Assembly: GCA_938083085.1 (NCBI GenBank)
Contig: CALLKX010000023.1
Coordinates: 1 to 32,697, forward strand
Reading direction: 5' to 3'
DNA length: 32,697 nt
From: an uncultured bacterium
Lineage (GTDB): Bacteria > Planctomycetota > UBA1135 > GCA-002686595
The notes under the pieces are model-generated. The model worked only from the letters and a program-made list of their open reading frames with translations. It ran no database searches and was not told where the DNA came from. The position numbers were made by a program, and so were the translations under genes. Shown piece after piece: positions 6,454-14,445 of this stretch. The number at the start of each line of letters is the position of its first letter. The first letter of the stretch is position 1.

Positions 6454-8162
6454 TGGAGCGGGTGATCCTGGATGGCTCGCTGGAGGGTTGGCGCGCCCAC
6501 GCCCGAGCGCTCGCGGCGATGGGGACCCCACCCGGGGACATCGAGTGGGTGGACTTGGCTCGCGAGCGTGCACCCGAGGGGCTCCTGTTTGCCGTTCCTG
6601 CACCGACGGCGCTCCCCTCCAGCCCAGCAGGGAGCATGCGGATCCCCAGGGCCTTTGCCGGGCGGATGGAGACCGTCGCCTGTCACCGTTCGCCGGAGGT
6701 CTGGCCGCTTCTCTATGGGCTGCTGTACCGGATCGCGGCGGGGGAGCGACGGCTCCTGGAGGATCCCCTCGACGCCGACGTCGCGACGTTCGATCGCCTG
6801 GAGAAGGCGGTCCGCCGGGACGCCCACAAGATGCATGCCTTCGTGCGCTTCAGGCGAGTCGAGGACGAGGACGCCCGCAACGGTGAGCGGTTCATCGCCT
6901 GGTACGAGCCGTCTCACCTCATCGTCGAGCGCGAGGCGCGCTTCTTCCGGGAGCGCTTTCCGGAGATGGACTGGTCCATCCTGTCCCCGGACCGATGCTC
7001 CCACTGGGATGGCGCGGAGGTCTCGTTCACGGAGGGGGTGACGAGGGAGCGGGCGCCCGACCACGACGAGCTCGAGGAGATGTGGTGCTCGTACTACGCC
7101 TCCATCTTCAACCCGGCGCGGGTCAAGCTGAAGGCCATGGCGGCCGAGATGCCCCGGAAGTTCTGGTCCACCCTCCCGGAGACGGCCCAGCTCCCCGAGC
7201 TGCTGGCGGATGTCCCGAGGCGCCTCGAGGCCATGGCGAAGACCTCGCGCCGGATGGCCGACTCCGCCCACCCCTTCGTGCCGCCCGGTGCTGGACTCGA
7301 GGAGCTCCGCGCGGCGCTTCCGCGCTGTGAGGGGTGTGAGCTCCATCGCGATGGCACCCGGCCGGTGATGGGCGAGGGCCCGGCGGATGCTCGCGTGGCG
7401 CTCCTTGGTGAGCAGCCGGGGGACCTTGAAGAGCGTGAAGGGCGCCCCTTCATTGGCCCCGCTGGTGCCCTGCTGCGCACCGCGATGGCCGAGGCGTTGC
7501 TGGAGGAGAGCACGGTCTACCTCACCAATGCGGTGAAGCACTTCCGCCATGAGTTGGCCGGCGGCGCCGCTGCGGATCGGCCGACCCGCCCCTCGGCTGA
7601 ACGGGAAGGTCTCGGGCCAGCCGACACCCCAGCCGGAGCCCCAGCCGGAGCCCCAGCGCCAAGCGGCGCTGCGAGCGAGGGTCGCTGGGGGGACGCGGAC
7701 CGGACCGCGGACCGGACCGCGGACAGGGCGACTGATGGGGGCGCGGATGACGCAACCGGCGGGGTCACCCGCCACGCCAGGCACGGCGTCGCCGGGGGAC
7801 CGCCATCCGGTCGGGGGAAGCGGCGCATTCACAAGCGCCCCACGGCCCAGCACGCATCGCGCTGCCAGCCATGGCTCGACGCGGAGCTCGAGGTCGTGCA
7901 GCCAGCCGTCCTGGTCACCCTCGGGGCCACAGCGATGCGTGCGGTGTACGGCCCGACCTCACGGCTGCCCGACCCGTTATCGGCGCCGTCGGCGTCACCG
8001 TCGCGATACGCTGCGGCCACGCTCTCGACCTTCCACCCCGCAGCCATCCTGCGCGCGAGCGACGGCGCCAGGAGGTCTGCCATGCGGACCCATCTCGTCG
8101 AGACCCTCCGGCGAGCACGAGCGGTGGCTGACCCGGCCAGGTCACGCCAAAGCCGCGCCTAG
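6453..8162 (+). CDS. udgX: DUF4130-UdgX fusion (uracil-DNA binding glycosylase) with large loop insertion
   Basis: The product is 569 aa. Residues about 1-265 are the DUF4130-type 'probable DNA metabolism' domain (LLYRIAAGERRLLEDPLDAD; AAEMPRKFWSTLPET). Residues about 275-569 are UdgX, an iron-sulfur uracil-DNA glycosylase-family protein known to cross-link covalently to DNA uracil. Visible motifs are CEGC (cluster ligands), GEQPGDLEEREGRPFIGPAG (motif A), NAVKHFRHE (359-367), KRRIHK (456-461, whose His460 matches the cross-linking histidine) and LSTFHPAAIL (C-terminal motif). In other UdgX proteins NAVKHF and KRRIH are only a few residues apart; here about 85 Ala/Gly/Pro/Asp/Thr-rich residues separate them. 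All catalytic motifs are kept. It is coupled to the radical SAM gene upstream. Confidence 0.92.
   Translation: MERVILDGSLEGWRAHARALAAMGTPPGDIEWVDLARERAPEGLLFAVPAPTALPSSPAGSMRIPRAFAGRMETVACHRSPEVWPLLYGLLYRIAAGERRLLEDPLDADVATFDRLEKAVRRDAHKMHAFVRFRRVEDEDARNGERFIAWYEPSHLIVEREARFFRERFPEMDWSILSPDRCSHWDGAEVSFTEGVTRERAPDHDELEEMWCSYYASIFNPARVKLKAMAAEMPRKFWSTLPETAQLPELLADVPRRLEAMAKTSRRMADSAHPFVPPGAGLEELRAALPRCEGCELHRDGTRPVMGEGPADARVALLGEQPGDLEEREGRPFIGPAGALLRTAMAEALLEESTVYLTNAVKHFRHELAGGAAADRPTRPSAEREGLGPADTPAGAPAGAPAPSGAASEGRWGDADRTADRTADRATDGGADDATGGVTRHARHGVAGGPPSGRGKRRIHKRPTAQHASRCQPWLDAELEVVQPAVLVTLGATAMRAVYGPTSRLPDPLSAPSASPSRYAAATLSTFHPAAILRASDGARRSAMRTHLVETLRRARAVADPARSRQSRA
7557..7811 (+). repeat. 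Low-complexity, repeat-bearing insertion inside UdgX
   Basis: This in-frame segment separates the NAVKHF strand from the KRRIH loop of UdgX. It contains a 12-bp unit CCCCAGCCGGAG, two full copies plus half (7627-7656, encoding repeated PAGA), and a second 12-bp unit GCGGACCGGACC, two copies plus a partial third (7695-7724, encoding repeated RTAD). The unit lengths are multiples of three, so changes in copy number would keep the frame. Confidence 0.85.
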
Positions 8163-8290
8163 TCATCGCTGGCGTTGCGGTCGAGCCGTCCCCGGTGACC
8201 CCACGGCGGCTGCGGGGCCTCGGGGGCTGGAGCCAGGGCCGAGGCGCGGGGGGGCTCGGGGATCGGACGCGGGCGGCCGGTGTGGAACCC

Positions 8291-8324
8291 CGGACCCCAT
8301 GACGGTCAAAGGACCTGGGGTCCG
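8291..8324. terminator. Perfect 9-bp hairpin between convergent genes
   Basis: CGGACCCCA (8291-8299) pairs exactly with TGGGGTCCG (8316-8324) over a 16-base loop. It sits between the 3' ends of udgX (+, stop 8162) and the minus-strand gene ending at 8349, so it could end transcription from both sides. There is no T-run. Confidence 0.5.
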
Positions 8325-8348
8325 TCTTCAGCCAGGAGTGCTGGCGCT

Positions 8349-9854
8349 CTAGTTGCCCGTGGCCACCAGCCAGGCGTGGAAGCGCTGATCGAACTGGCGG
8401 AGGTCCATGCCGATCTCCTCGAGGAACGTCTCATGTGCTGGGCGGCCCTGACCGATCTTGTCCAGGATGCCAGGCAGGTCTCCGGGGCGGCCCTCGATGA
8501 GGAACGCCACCACGGCGTTGCAGAGGAGGAGATCCTCCGTCGAGAGCCTGTTCACATTCCGCCCCACCACGGAGTGGAAGGCCGGGAGCTTGCCGGCGGC
8601 GAGCAGCAGCCTTGCCTCCTCGATCCACTCCACATCGCGACGCGAAAGCTTGTCGCGCATGGCCGCGTCCTCCTTCGGGCCCTTGTAGCGCGATGGCGCC
8701 ACGAACCAGGTGAGGTGGGTCCCTGTGACCTTGTGCGTGATGTAGAGGCCGACTCCCTCGAGGGCCCACCCGTACTCGGAGGTGATCTCATGCTCGTTGT
8801 GAAGCAGGTTCGAGATGGCCTGCCGGCAAGCCGAGTCCAGGCGTCGGTCTGGCCCGCTAGCCCAGCTCCCGAAGTGCTGGGCCCCCGGCATCGTGGCGCT
8901 CTCCAAGGTCATGAGGAAGCGCACGTCCTCTTCACTGACCTTGGGATGGTGACTCAGGAACGTGGTCTGCTCCGCAGCCCCCTTGAGGAGGAAGTAGGTG
9001 AAGCCGCTGGCGTACGCGCACCCGGCGCCGACGTACTCCCGCATCAGCGGCCGTGCGAGGCGGAGGTTCACCGCACATGCCTCGAGCTCCTCACGGCTGA
9101 CGGTTCCAACAACGCGCACTCCCCCCTGTTCGAGAGCCGCGGTGAAAGGGAGCTGGAGGCCTTCCTCGACGGGGGTGAGGTCCTTCTCGGCGAGGGGCTT
9201 GAGTTCAGACCGAAGCTTCGCCGCCAGCGCGACCAGGCGATCTCGCCCCGTGGCCGAGTTGGCGACCTCCATCATGATCCACTTGCCCTGGCTCTTGACC
9301 TCCTTGCGGACGCTACGGGCCCATGCGTTATCCGGATCGAGAGCGATGACGTCCGCGATGATGGCGCCCCTCGTCTCGGGGCTGAGCTCCTCCGAGTCCG
9401 CCTCATACAAGGCCCGCAGCGCGCCCACGAAGGACCGGGTGACCTCACCCCATCGCTCGCCGCATTCCTGCAGGTCCTTTTCAGAACGGTCGACGGGCTT
9501 GGTCTTGCGTGACTCCTTCCAGCTCCCGTCCCGCTGCCTCTTGTGGCCGAGCCCGCGGTGCGCCTCGGCGTTCCCCGCGTCCAGCTGCAAGACGGCCGCG
9601 TAGGCGAGCGCGCGCCGCTCCCACAGCTTCTTCTTCTTGCACCAGACGGCGTGCTCGTTCAGGCCTGTGATCAGAGCCGTCAGCTCCCGCTCCCGGATCT
9701 CGTCGTAGGAGTCGGCCCCCGGGGCGCTGAGCGCTGCCGAGGATCGCGCGGCCTTGTCGGATCCCCAGGGGGGCGAGCTGGAGGGTGTGGCCGGCCCGGT
9801 GTCTCCGACGGGCCCCGCGGCGCCGAGTACGAGCATCAGGTGCAGGAGGTGCAT
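8349..9854 (-). CDS. Secreted planctomycete-type TPR protein with metallopeptidase-like (DUF1570-like) C-terminus
   Basis: The product is 501 aa. Residues 1-20 are a weak signal peptide (MHLLHLMLVLGAAG); an alternative ATG is at 9836. Residues 75-200 hold two copies of a TPR-like element common in planctomycete secreted proteins: LQLDAGNAEAHRGLGHKRQRDGSW and ALDPDNAWARSVRKEVKSQGKW (about 89-112 and 171-192). The region around 345-372 (LLHNEHEITSEYGWALEGVGLYI) resembles the HExxH...EG helix pair of DUF1570/gluzincin peptidases, but no intact HExxH is present. The end, FLEEIGMDLRQFDQRFHAWL, also fits that family's tail. I infer a non-catalytic periplasmic protein; the assignment is tentative. 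DUF1826 lies upstream on the same strand, 199 bases away. Confidence 0.72.
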   Translation of the reverse strand: MHLLHLMLVLGAAGPVGDTGPATPSSSPPWGSDKAARSSAALSAPGADSYDEIRERELTALITGLNEHAVWCKKKKLWERRALAYAAVLQLDAGNAEAHRGLGHKRQRDGSWKESRKTKPVDRSEKDLQECGERWGEVTRSFVGALRALYEADSEELSPETRGAIIADVIALDPDNAWARSVRKEVKSQGKWIMMEVANSATGRDRLVALAAKLRSELKPLAEKDLTPVEEGLQLPFTAALEQGGVRVVGTVSREELEACAVNLRLARPLMREYVGAGCAYASGFTYFLLKGAAEQTTFLSHHPKVSEEDVRFLMTLESATMPGAQHFGSWASGPDRRLDSACRQAISNLLHNEHEITSEYGWALEGVGLYITHKVTGTHLTWFVAPSRYKGPKEDAAMRDKLSRRDVEWIEEARLLLAAGKLPAFHSVVGRNVNRLSTEDLLLCNAVVAFLIEGRPGDLPGILDKIGQGRPAHETFLEEIGMDLRQFDQRFHAWLVATGN

Positions 9855-10018
9855 GGTGCGGACACCTTGGCAGATCGACTCCGTGTTCGGTCAGCGTTCC
9901 CGCGATTGCTGCCGGGGCGGCCCCCTGGTGTTGGCGTAGGTCGAGGCCCTGAGCGATGGGAGGGTGGCGGCGTACCCTGTGTGCGCCGGAGGTTGCTGCC
10001 CTCAAGCCGAGCGCGTCG

Positions 10019-10040
10019 GCCCGCGGCGCTGCGCGCGGGC
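10019..10040 (-). terminator. 7-bp GC hairpin after the DUF1826 gene
   Basis: GCCCGCG (10019-10025) pairs with CGCGGGC (10034-10040), with an 8-base loop, 13 bases past the DUF1826 stop. No U-run follows on the minus strand. Confidence 0.35.
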
Positions 10041-10053
10041 GTTCCAGGAGCGC

Positions 10054-10728
10054 TCACTCCATCCAATCCAAGGTGAGCACCACCCGAGGGCTCCCGTCGG
10101 AGGGCGGTGAGCGGTGAATGATGGCTCGCTCGGATGCGTGGGGCCACGCGGTGCCCTTGAAGACCGCCAGTCGACCACACTCTGCGCGCCCGAGTCGGTC
10201 CCAGCGCTGGACGAGACCGGACGTTGCGTCGTCCGATCCACCGGCGTGGCCAAGTCGCGAGCGATCCGCGTCGCGATCGTCGATCCACTCGGTGCACGCG
10301 CCGAGCACATTGATGACCCCCCGCGCCATGACGCGGTCCACGTGGAACCGCGGGCAATGGGGGCCGTCAGCCACCACCTGGCGGACCCCGACCACTCGGG
10401 CGCCCAGGAGCTCGGCGAAGACGCCTGTGACCTCTTCCAGGTAGGCAGACCAGGCTCGAGCGCCGGGGGCGTCGGGGAGCGCGAGCTGGTCGAGCGCGCC
10501 GGCGGCGGGTTCGCCGTCGAGGGTCCCGACCTGTGCCATCGCGCTACGAGGGCCAGCGAGCGCCATGGCTTCTGCGTGGGCCAGCGCAGCTTGAGCCGGT
10601 GCGAGCGGAGCGGTCACGAGCATGACGTCAGCCTCGTAGAGCTCCGCGAGGTCGGGGATGCGCGCGCCTCGACGGACGCTGCGGGCGGCAGCTGGTTGGG
10701 CGGCTCGAATGGTGGTGGTGTTCTGCAA
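10054..10728 (-). CDS. DUF1826 domain-containing protein
   Basis: The product (224 aa) matches the DUF1826 family over about residues 20-224. Hallmarks are CPRFHVDRVMARGVINVLG (about 128-146), then TEWIDD, LAVFKGTAWP and a closing IIHRSPPSDGSPRVVLTLDWME. The H-x-D early and a later H near an R and D look like the arrangement of a metal-binding facial triad in 2-oxoglutarate oxygenases; that is inference, as the family has no established activity that I know. The longest frame starts at TTG 10728; an ATG at 10626 would remove 34 residues that may belong to the domain, so I keep the longer form. No signal peptide; cytoplasmic. Confidence 0.85.
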   Translation of the reverse strand: MQNTTTIRAAQPAAARSVRRGARIPDLAELYEADVMLVTAPLAPAQAALAHAEAMALAGPRSAMAQVGTLDGEPAAGALDQLALPDAPGARAWSAYLEEVTGVFAELLGARVVGVRQVVADGPHCPRFHVDRVMARGVINVLGACTEWIDDRDADRSRLGHAGGSDDATSGLVQRWDRLGRAECGRLAVFKGTAWPHASERAIIHRSPPSDGSPRVVLTLDWME

Positions 10729-11167
10729 GTGTCTTGTGCCGCCTCAGGGTTCTCGCCAGCGCTCTCAACGGGTCAATGCCGCCAGGGACCGCGCAGTTCC
10801 AGCGAGCTTGAGTTTGCATCGCGGCTCGTGGCTGGCGGCCGGGGCGGAAGAGCGGCCAGGGACCCCGCGAGCGCCTGCGCGGCGTGTGGCGGATCACCTC
10901 CGCGGTGGCGTGCGGGGTGCGCACTTGGGAGGGGCCTGGGCCGCCCGACGGGTGCCCCGCGGTCTTCGGCAAGCGGGAGAGGCCGGCGCGGTCGCGCGGC
11001 TTCGCCTGTGGCGCTGCGCTGGGATTGCGGAACGATCGCCAATCTTCATTGCGGGGTACATTGGGGACGCGCTCCACCGCCGCCGATGCCGGTCAGGGTC
11101 GGGCCTCTGATCGGCTCGAGCCTGCACGCCCGCATCTCCTGGCTCCTAAACGCTCCGGTACCGTCCC
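10729..11167 (+). other. Divergent intergenic region
   Basis: It lies between the DUF1826 gene (-) and the phosphatase gene (+). Overlapping frames in both directions give only Arg/Pro-rich low-complexity proteins. No convincing promoter pair, repeat or RNA element is visible. Confidence 0.5.
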
Positions 11168-13546
11168 ATGATCCGAGCCTCTGTTCACCTGCTCTTCCTC
11201 GCGGTCCTCGCGGCGGGGATGTACGGGACGACCCCCGACGTGCGCGTCGGCCCCTTCCTCCAGGACGCCGAGCCGACCAGTGTCTGGGTTGTCTGGGAGA
11301 CCGCCGGGGACGCCCCGAGCGAGGTTCGATACGGACGGACGTCGGTCACCAAGAAGCTGGCTCGCGGGGAGTCTATCGCCGGGCACGAGGGGTCACGGAT
11401 TCACCACGTGCAGTTGACCGGGCTCAAGCCCGACACGACTCACTTCTACTCGATCGACGCCGAGGGAGATCGCGGCGACAGTCACCGGTTCCGCACCCCG
11501 CCGCCGCGGGACCGCGGCGAATCCTTTCGGTTCGCGGTGTACTCGGACACCCAGTCGGGTCCGGACGCGAATAAGCACACGGAGGTCATCAACGAGGGGG
11601 TCATCCGCTTCATCACGTCGGAGTTCGGCTCCCAGCTCGCGGACGAGCTTGCCTTCAGCCTGATCCCTGGTGACCTCGTGAGCACCGGGTCCAACTACGG
11701 CGAATGGAAGGAGCAGTTCTTCGACGAGGAGCAGAACCTGGCCCAGCATGTGCCGCTTTATCCCGTGCCCGGTAACCACGAGCGCGACGCGCACTGGTTC
11801 TTCGACTACTTCCACCTGCCCGAGAACGGTACGCCCGGCTTTGAGGAGCACTGGTGGTTCAAGGACCACTGCAACGTGCGCCTGATCGGGCTCGATTCAA
11901 ACGGCGCGTACCGCGTGCAGGACCAGCTGGATTGGCTCGATCGAGTGCTGGCCGAGGCCGCTGCCGACCCGGTGATCGACTTTGTCTTCGCCGAGCTACA
12001 CCACCCGCACAAGACCCCGTCCTGGACGCCGGGGAACACCGCCTTCACGGGCGAGGTCGTGCGGCGTCTCGAGATTTTCTCGGACAGGACAGGCAAGCCG
12101 TCGATTCACTTCTTCGGCCACACGCACTCCTACGAGCGTGGCCAGAGCCGTGACCACGAGCACCTCTGGGTGGACGTCTCCGCTGGCGAGGGCGACCTGG
12201 CTTGGTGGGGGGAGTTTCCAAACGCGGACTACCCCGAGTTCCAGAGGGTCTTCATGGACTGGGGCTTTGTCTTGATGGAGGTGGAGGACGGCGAAAACCC
12301 GAGCTTCCGGATGCGCCGAGTCTCCCGCGGCAACCAATTCGCCCCCAAGGACAACCAGGTCATCGACGACCTCACCATCCGCCATCACAACGCGGGCCCC
12401 TCTGCCCCGCGCCCCGTGGCGCCCGTGAGCGGCGGGGTCGACGTCTCCGCAGACCACGGGGTCCTGCGCGGCTCCCTCTTCGAGGACTCCGACGGCGACA
12501 CCCACCTGGCCTCTCACTTCCAGGTCACTGACCAGCCAGGTGACTATTCGGACCCCGTCCGTGACGAGTGGTTCCGCTTCGAGAACTGGTTCGCCCCTCC
12601 GGGCGCCACGGGCCGCGAGACCGGCTACTTCTCCGTGGACACCCGAGAGGGAAAGGACGTCTGCGAGCTCGAACTTGGGATGCTCGAGCCCTTCACGACC
12701 TACCAATGGCGTGTCCGCTACCGCGACTCCGGCCTCGCCTGGAGCGGATGGAGCGAGGATTCGACGTTCACGACGGGGGCCGCCGCCATGGGCGCCGCCT
12801 GCCTCCCGGAGGGCGGCTGCGCGGAGATGCGCGAGGCGGAGGCCCGCGCTCTCGGCGCGGAATTCCGAGGCGTCGGCACCAGCTGCGCTGACGTCGGCTG
12901 CCCCACCTACGTCACCCTCTTCGAGGAGACCTTCGAGGGCCTTGAGCTCCGCCCGCCCTCCATGGAGCCCGGCGTCGGACCCTCGTGGACCCCGACCCCG
13001 CCGCCGGGATGGACGACCAACCGCGACGAGATGACGGGTGGAGGGGTGGAGGAGTGGCGTAGCTGGTCCTTCTCGCGGAAGGACTTTTGGGTCGCGGCCT
13101 CTGGCGACCAGGGCCGCAGCGCCTTCGTGCGCGGTGACGGCATCGTCGCGGTGGCTGACTCGGACGAGTGGCACGACGCGCCGACGGAGAGGGGCGTCGA
13201 AGGGGGCTTCTTGGCGGTCATGACGACGCCTGAGGTTCTCCTCACGGGGTGCGCCCCAGGGACCCTCCGCCTCGCCTTCGACTCTAGCTGGGTGCCCGAC
13301 GAGCCCATGGCCGCGCGTGTCTTCGCGGACTTCGACACGGGGGAGCGGGTTCCGGTCCTCGAGTGGCGCTCGGAGGCGGGCGACCCGAACTTCAAGGCCG
13401 CAGCGGGCAACGAGCGCGTGGAGGTGCCGGTGGCGCAGCCCGCCATGGCAAAGTCCGTGCAGCTCGTGTTTCAGCTGGGCGAGTCGAACAATGACTGGTA
13501 CTGGGCCATCGACGACATCCGACTGTTCGCCCAGGAGCGACGCTGA
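11168..13546 (+). CDS. Secreted purple-acid-phosphatase-like metallophosphoesterase with C-terminal accessory domains
   Basis: The product is 792 aa with a signal peptide at residues 1-20. A fibronectin-type N-domain (about 22-112, VRVGPFLQDAEPTSVWVVWE) is followed by the metallophosphoesterase domain (about 118-400). Its metal motifs are intact: SDTQ (126-129), GDLV (168-171), GNHE (202-205), HH (278-279) and GHTH (317-320), followed by YER. This is the layout of purple acid phosphatases and PhoD-like secreted phosphomonoesterases. A second fibronectin-like domain (about 415-537) follows, then a short Cys-rich cassette (541-579, Cys 545, 551, 573, 578), then a jelly-roll-like domain ending NDWYWAIDDIRLF, a MAM/carbohydrate-binding style ending. 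It probably releases phosphate outside the cytoplasm; its substrate is unknown. The frame is complete, and ATG 11168 gives the signal peptide. Confidence 0.9.
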   Translation: MIRASVHLLFLAVLAAGMYGTTPDVRVGPFLQDAEPTSVWVVWETAGDAPSEVRYGRTSVTKKLARGESIAGHEGSRIHHVQLTGLKPDTTHFYSIDAEGDRGDSHRFRTPPPRDRGESFRFAVYSDTQSGPDANKHTEVINEGVIRFITSEFGSQLADELAFSLIPGDLVSTGSNYGEWKEQFFDEEQNLAQHVPLYPVPGNHERDAHWFFDYFHLPENGTPGFEEHWWFKDHCNVRLIGLDSNGAYRVQDQLDWLDRVLAEAAADPVIDFVFAELHHPHKTPSWTPGNTAFTGEVVRRLEIFSDRTGKPSIHFFGHTHSYERGQSRDHEHLWVDVSAGEGDLAWWGEFPNADYPEFQRVFMDWGFVLMEVEDGENPSFRMRRVSRGNQFAPKDNQVIDDLTIRHHNAGPSAPRPVAPVSGGVDVSADHGVLRGSLFEDSDGDTHLASHFQVTDQPGDYSDPVRDEWFRFENWFAPPGATGRETGYFSVDTREGKDVCELELGMLEPFTTYQWRVRYRDSGLAWSGWSEDSTFTTGAAAMGAACLPEGGCAEMREAEARALGAEFRGVGTSCADVGCPTYVTLFEETFEGLELRPPSMEPGVGPSWTPTPPPGWTTNRDEMTGGGVEEWRSWSFSRKDFWVAASGDQGRSAFVRGDGIVAVADSDEWHDAPTERGVEGGFLAVMTTPEVLLTGCAPGTLRLAFDSSWVPDEPMAARVFADFDTGERVPVLEWRSEAGDPNFKAAAGNERVEVPVAQPAMAKSVQLVFQLGESNNDWYWAIDDIRLFAQERR

Positions 13547-13730
13547 TCCGACGGACCCTGAAGGCGGCCATGCTCCCCAGTCGATGCCGCAGGCCGCGCG
13601 CCCCCGACTTGCTGGATCAAGCGCGGCGCCCTCGACGTTCAGGCACCCTTCGAGAGCCGGGACATCGAGCGGGCGGCGTTGGCGGTGGCACTGTCGCACC
13701 CCGCACCGTCCGGCGAATTCGGTCGCCTCG

Positions 13731-13736
13731 TAAGCT
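13731..13736 (+). promoter_or_regulatory. -10-like TAAGCT close to the start codon
   Basis: TAAGCT ends 6 bases before the ATG at 13743. The bases between include GGAG, which could instead act as a very close ribosome binding site. No clear -35 is visible. Confidence 0.3.
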
Positions 13737-13742
13737 GGAGCG

Positions 13743-14153
13743 ATGAAGCTGGCTCCCAACCTGCCCTGCGCGTGCCACAGCGGCATCAAGTACAAGCGCT
13801 GCTGCCGGCCCATTCACCGTGGCCGTCCAGCCGAGGGGCCCGACACCTTGGTGCGAGCGCGCTTCTCTGGCTTCGCATACGGACTCGCGGGGTTCGTGAT
13901 GGGGACGACCGATCCGTCGGGTCCCGTGTTTGAAGCCGACGCCGAGGCCTGGGAGCGGTCCATCCTCTCGTTCTCGGATGGAACCCTCTTCACTGGACTC
14001 GCGATCCTGGCGGTCACCCATGGGGCAGCGGAGGGGGAGGTCACCTTCCGAGCGAGTCTCCGCCAAGGTGGCAAGGATGCGTCCTTCACGGAGCAGAGCC
14101 GCTTCGTTCGGAGCGGGGATGCGTGGCTCTACCACTCCGGAGTGCTGTCCTGA
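13743..14153 (+). CDS. YchJ-like SEC-C motif protein
   Basis: The product (136 aa) is close to the length of the YchJ/UPF0225 family. It begins with a zinc-binding SEC-C motif, CACHSGIKYKRCC (Cys residues about 9, 11, 20 and 21), then a typical RARFSGFAYG segment followed by an NTF2-like fold: TLFTGLAILAVTH, then GEVTFRASLRQGGKDASFTEQSRF and a closing WLYHSGVLS strand. SEC-C motifs bind zinc and often mediate protein or ribosome contacts; the molecular role of YchJ is unknown. The second Cys is followed by H where most family members have G. The start is clear. Confidence 0.9.
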   Translation: MKLAPNLPCACHSGIKYKRCCRPIHRGRPAEGPDTLVRARFSGFAYGLAGFVMGTTDPSGPVFEADAEAWERSILSFSDGTLFTGLAILAVTHGAAEGEVTFRASLRQGGKDASFTEQSRFVRSGDAWLYHSGVLS

Positions 14154-14159
14154 GGCGAG

Positions 14160-14173
14160 GGGGCTTCGGCCCC
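14160..14173 (+). terminator. Hairpin with C(UUCG)G tetraloop
   Basis: GGGGC (14160-14164), loop TTCG, GCCCC (14169-14173). The C-UUCG-G closing arrangement is unusually stable in RNA. It begins 6 bases after the YchJ-like stop codon, the position expected for a 3' end structure, although no T-run follows. The remainder of the 292-base gap to the next gene shows nothing recognisable apart from the TAGACT box. Confidence 0.55.
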
Positions 14174-14431
14174 GAAGGCCACGCGGGATCCGGCCCTGGC
14201 GCCCCCGAAAGGCAGGGAGGTCACGGAGCGTGCCGCGCGGATGCGTGACCTGAGCCGCTGTTCAGAGCTCGACAGCTGTGCCCTCCAGCGTTCGGGGTGG
14301 ATCGCCGGGACCGCTGGGCGAGAGCGGGTGAGTGGGTCGCGGTCCCCGCGGTGGTGCGATCGGTCGGCGCTGCGGCGCAAGATGTCGGTATCTAGTGCGC
14401 TGCTGCAGGTCTGGAGGGGGGTGGCACGGCG

Positions 14432-14437
14432 TAGACT
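14432..14437 (+). promoter_or_regulatory. -10-like TAGACT 8 bases before the DTW gene
   Basis: TAGACT lies 8 bases before ATG 14446 with no Shine-Dalgarno between, consistent with a leaderless transcript. The same TAGACTCT octamer occurs at 4270-4277, upstream of the methyltransferase. No -35 match is obvious. Confidence 0.4.
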
Positions 14438-14445
14438 CTCTCCGC

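Noticed and set aside
6057..7853. 598-codon minus-strand ORF opposite the radical SAM/udgX genes
   Set aside because: It is antisense to two well-recognised genes, and its protein is Arg/Gly/Pro-rich without domains, as expected for a shadow frame in GC-rich DNA.
8280..9512. 410-codon plus-strand ORF opposite the TPR protein
   Set aside because: It is antisense to a frame with signal peptide and TPR repeats; the protein is low-complexity.
10114..11574. 486-codon plus-strand ORF spanning DUF1826 and the phosphatase start
   Set aside because: It overlaps two recognised genes, one of them in another frame of the same strand; no domain seen.
11996..13813. 605-codon minus-strand ORF opposite the secreted phosphatase
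   Set aside because: The plus-strand gene has complete phosphatase motifs; the antisense frame has no recognisable family.
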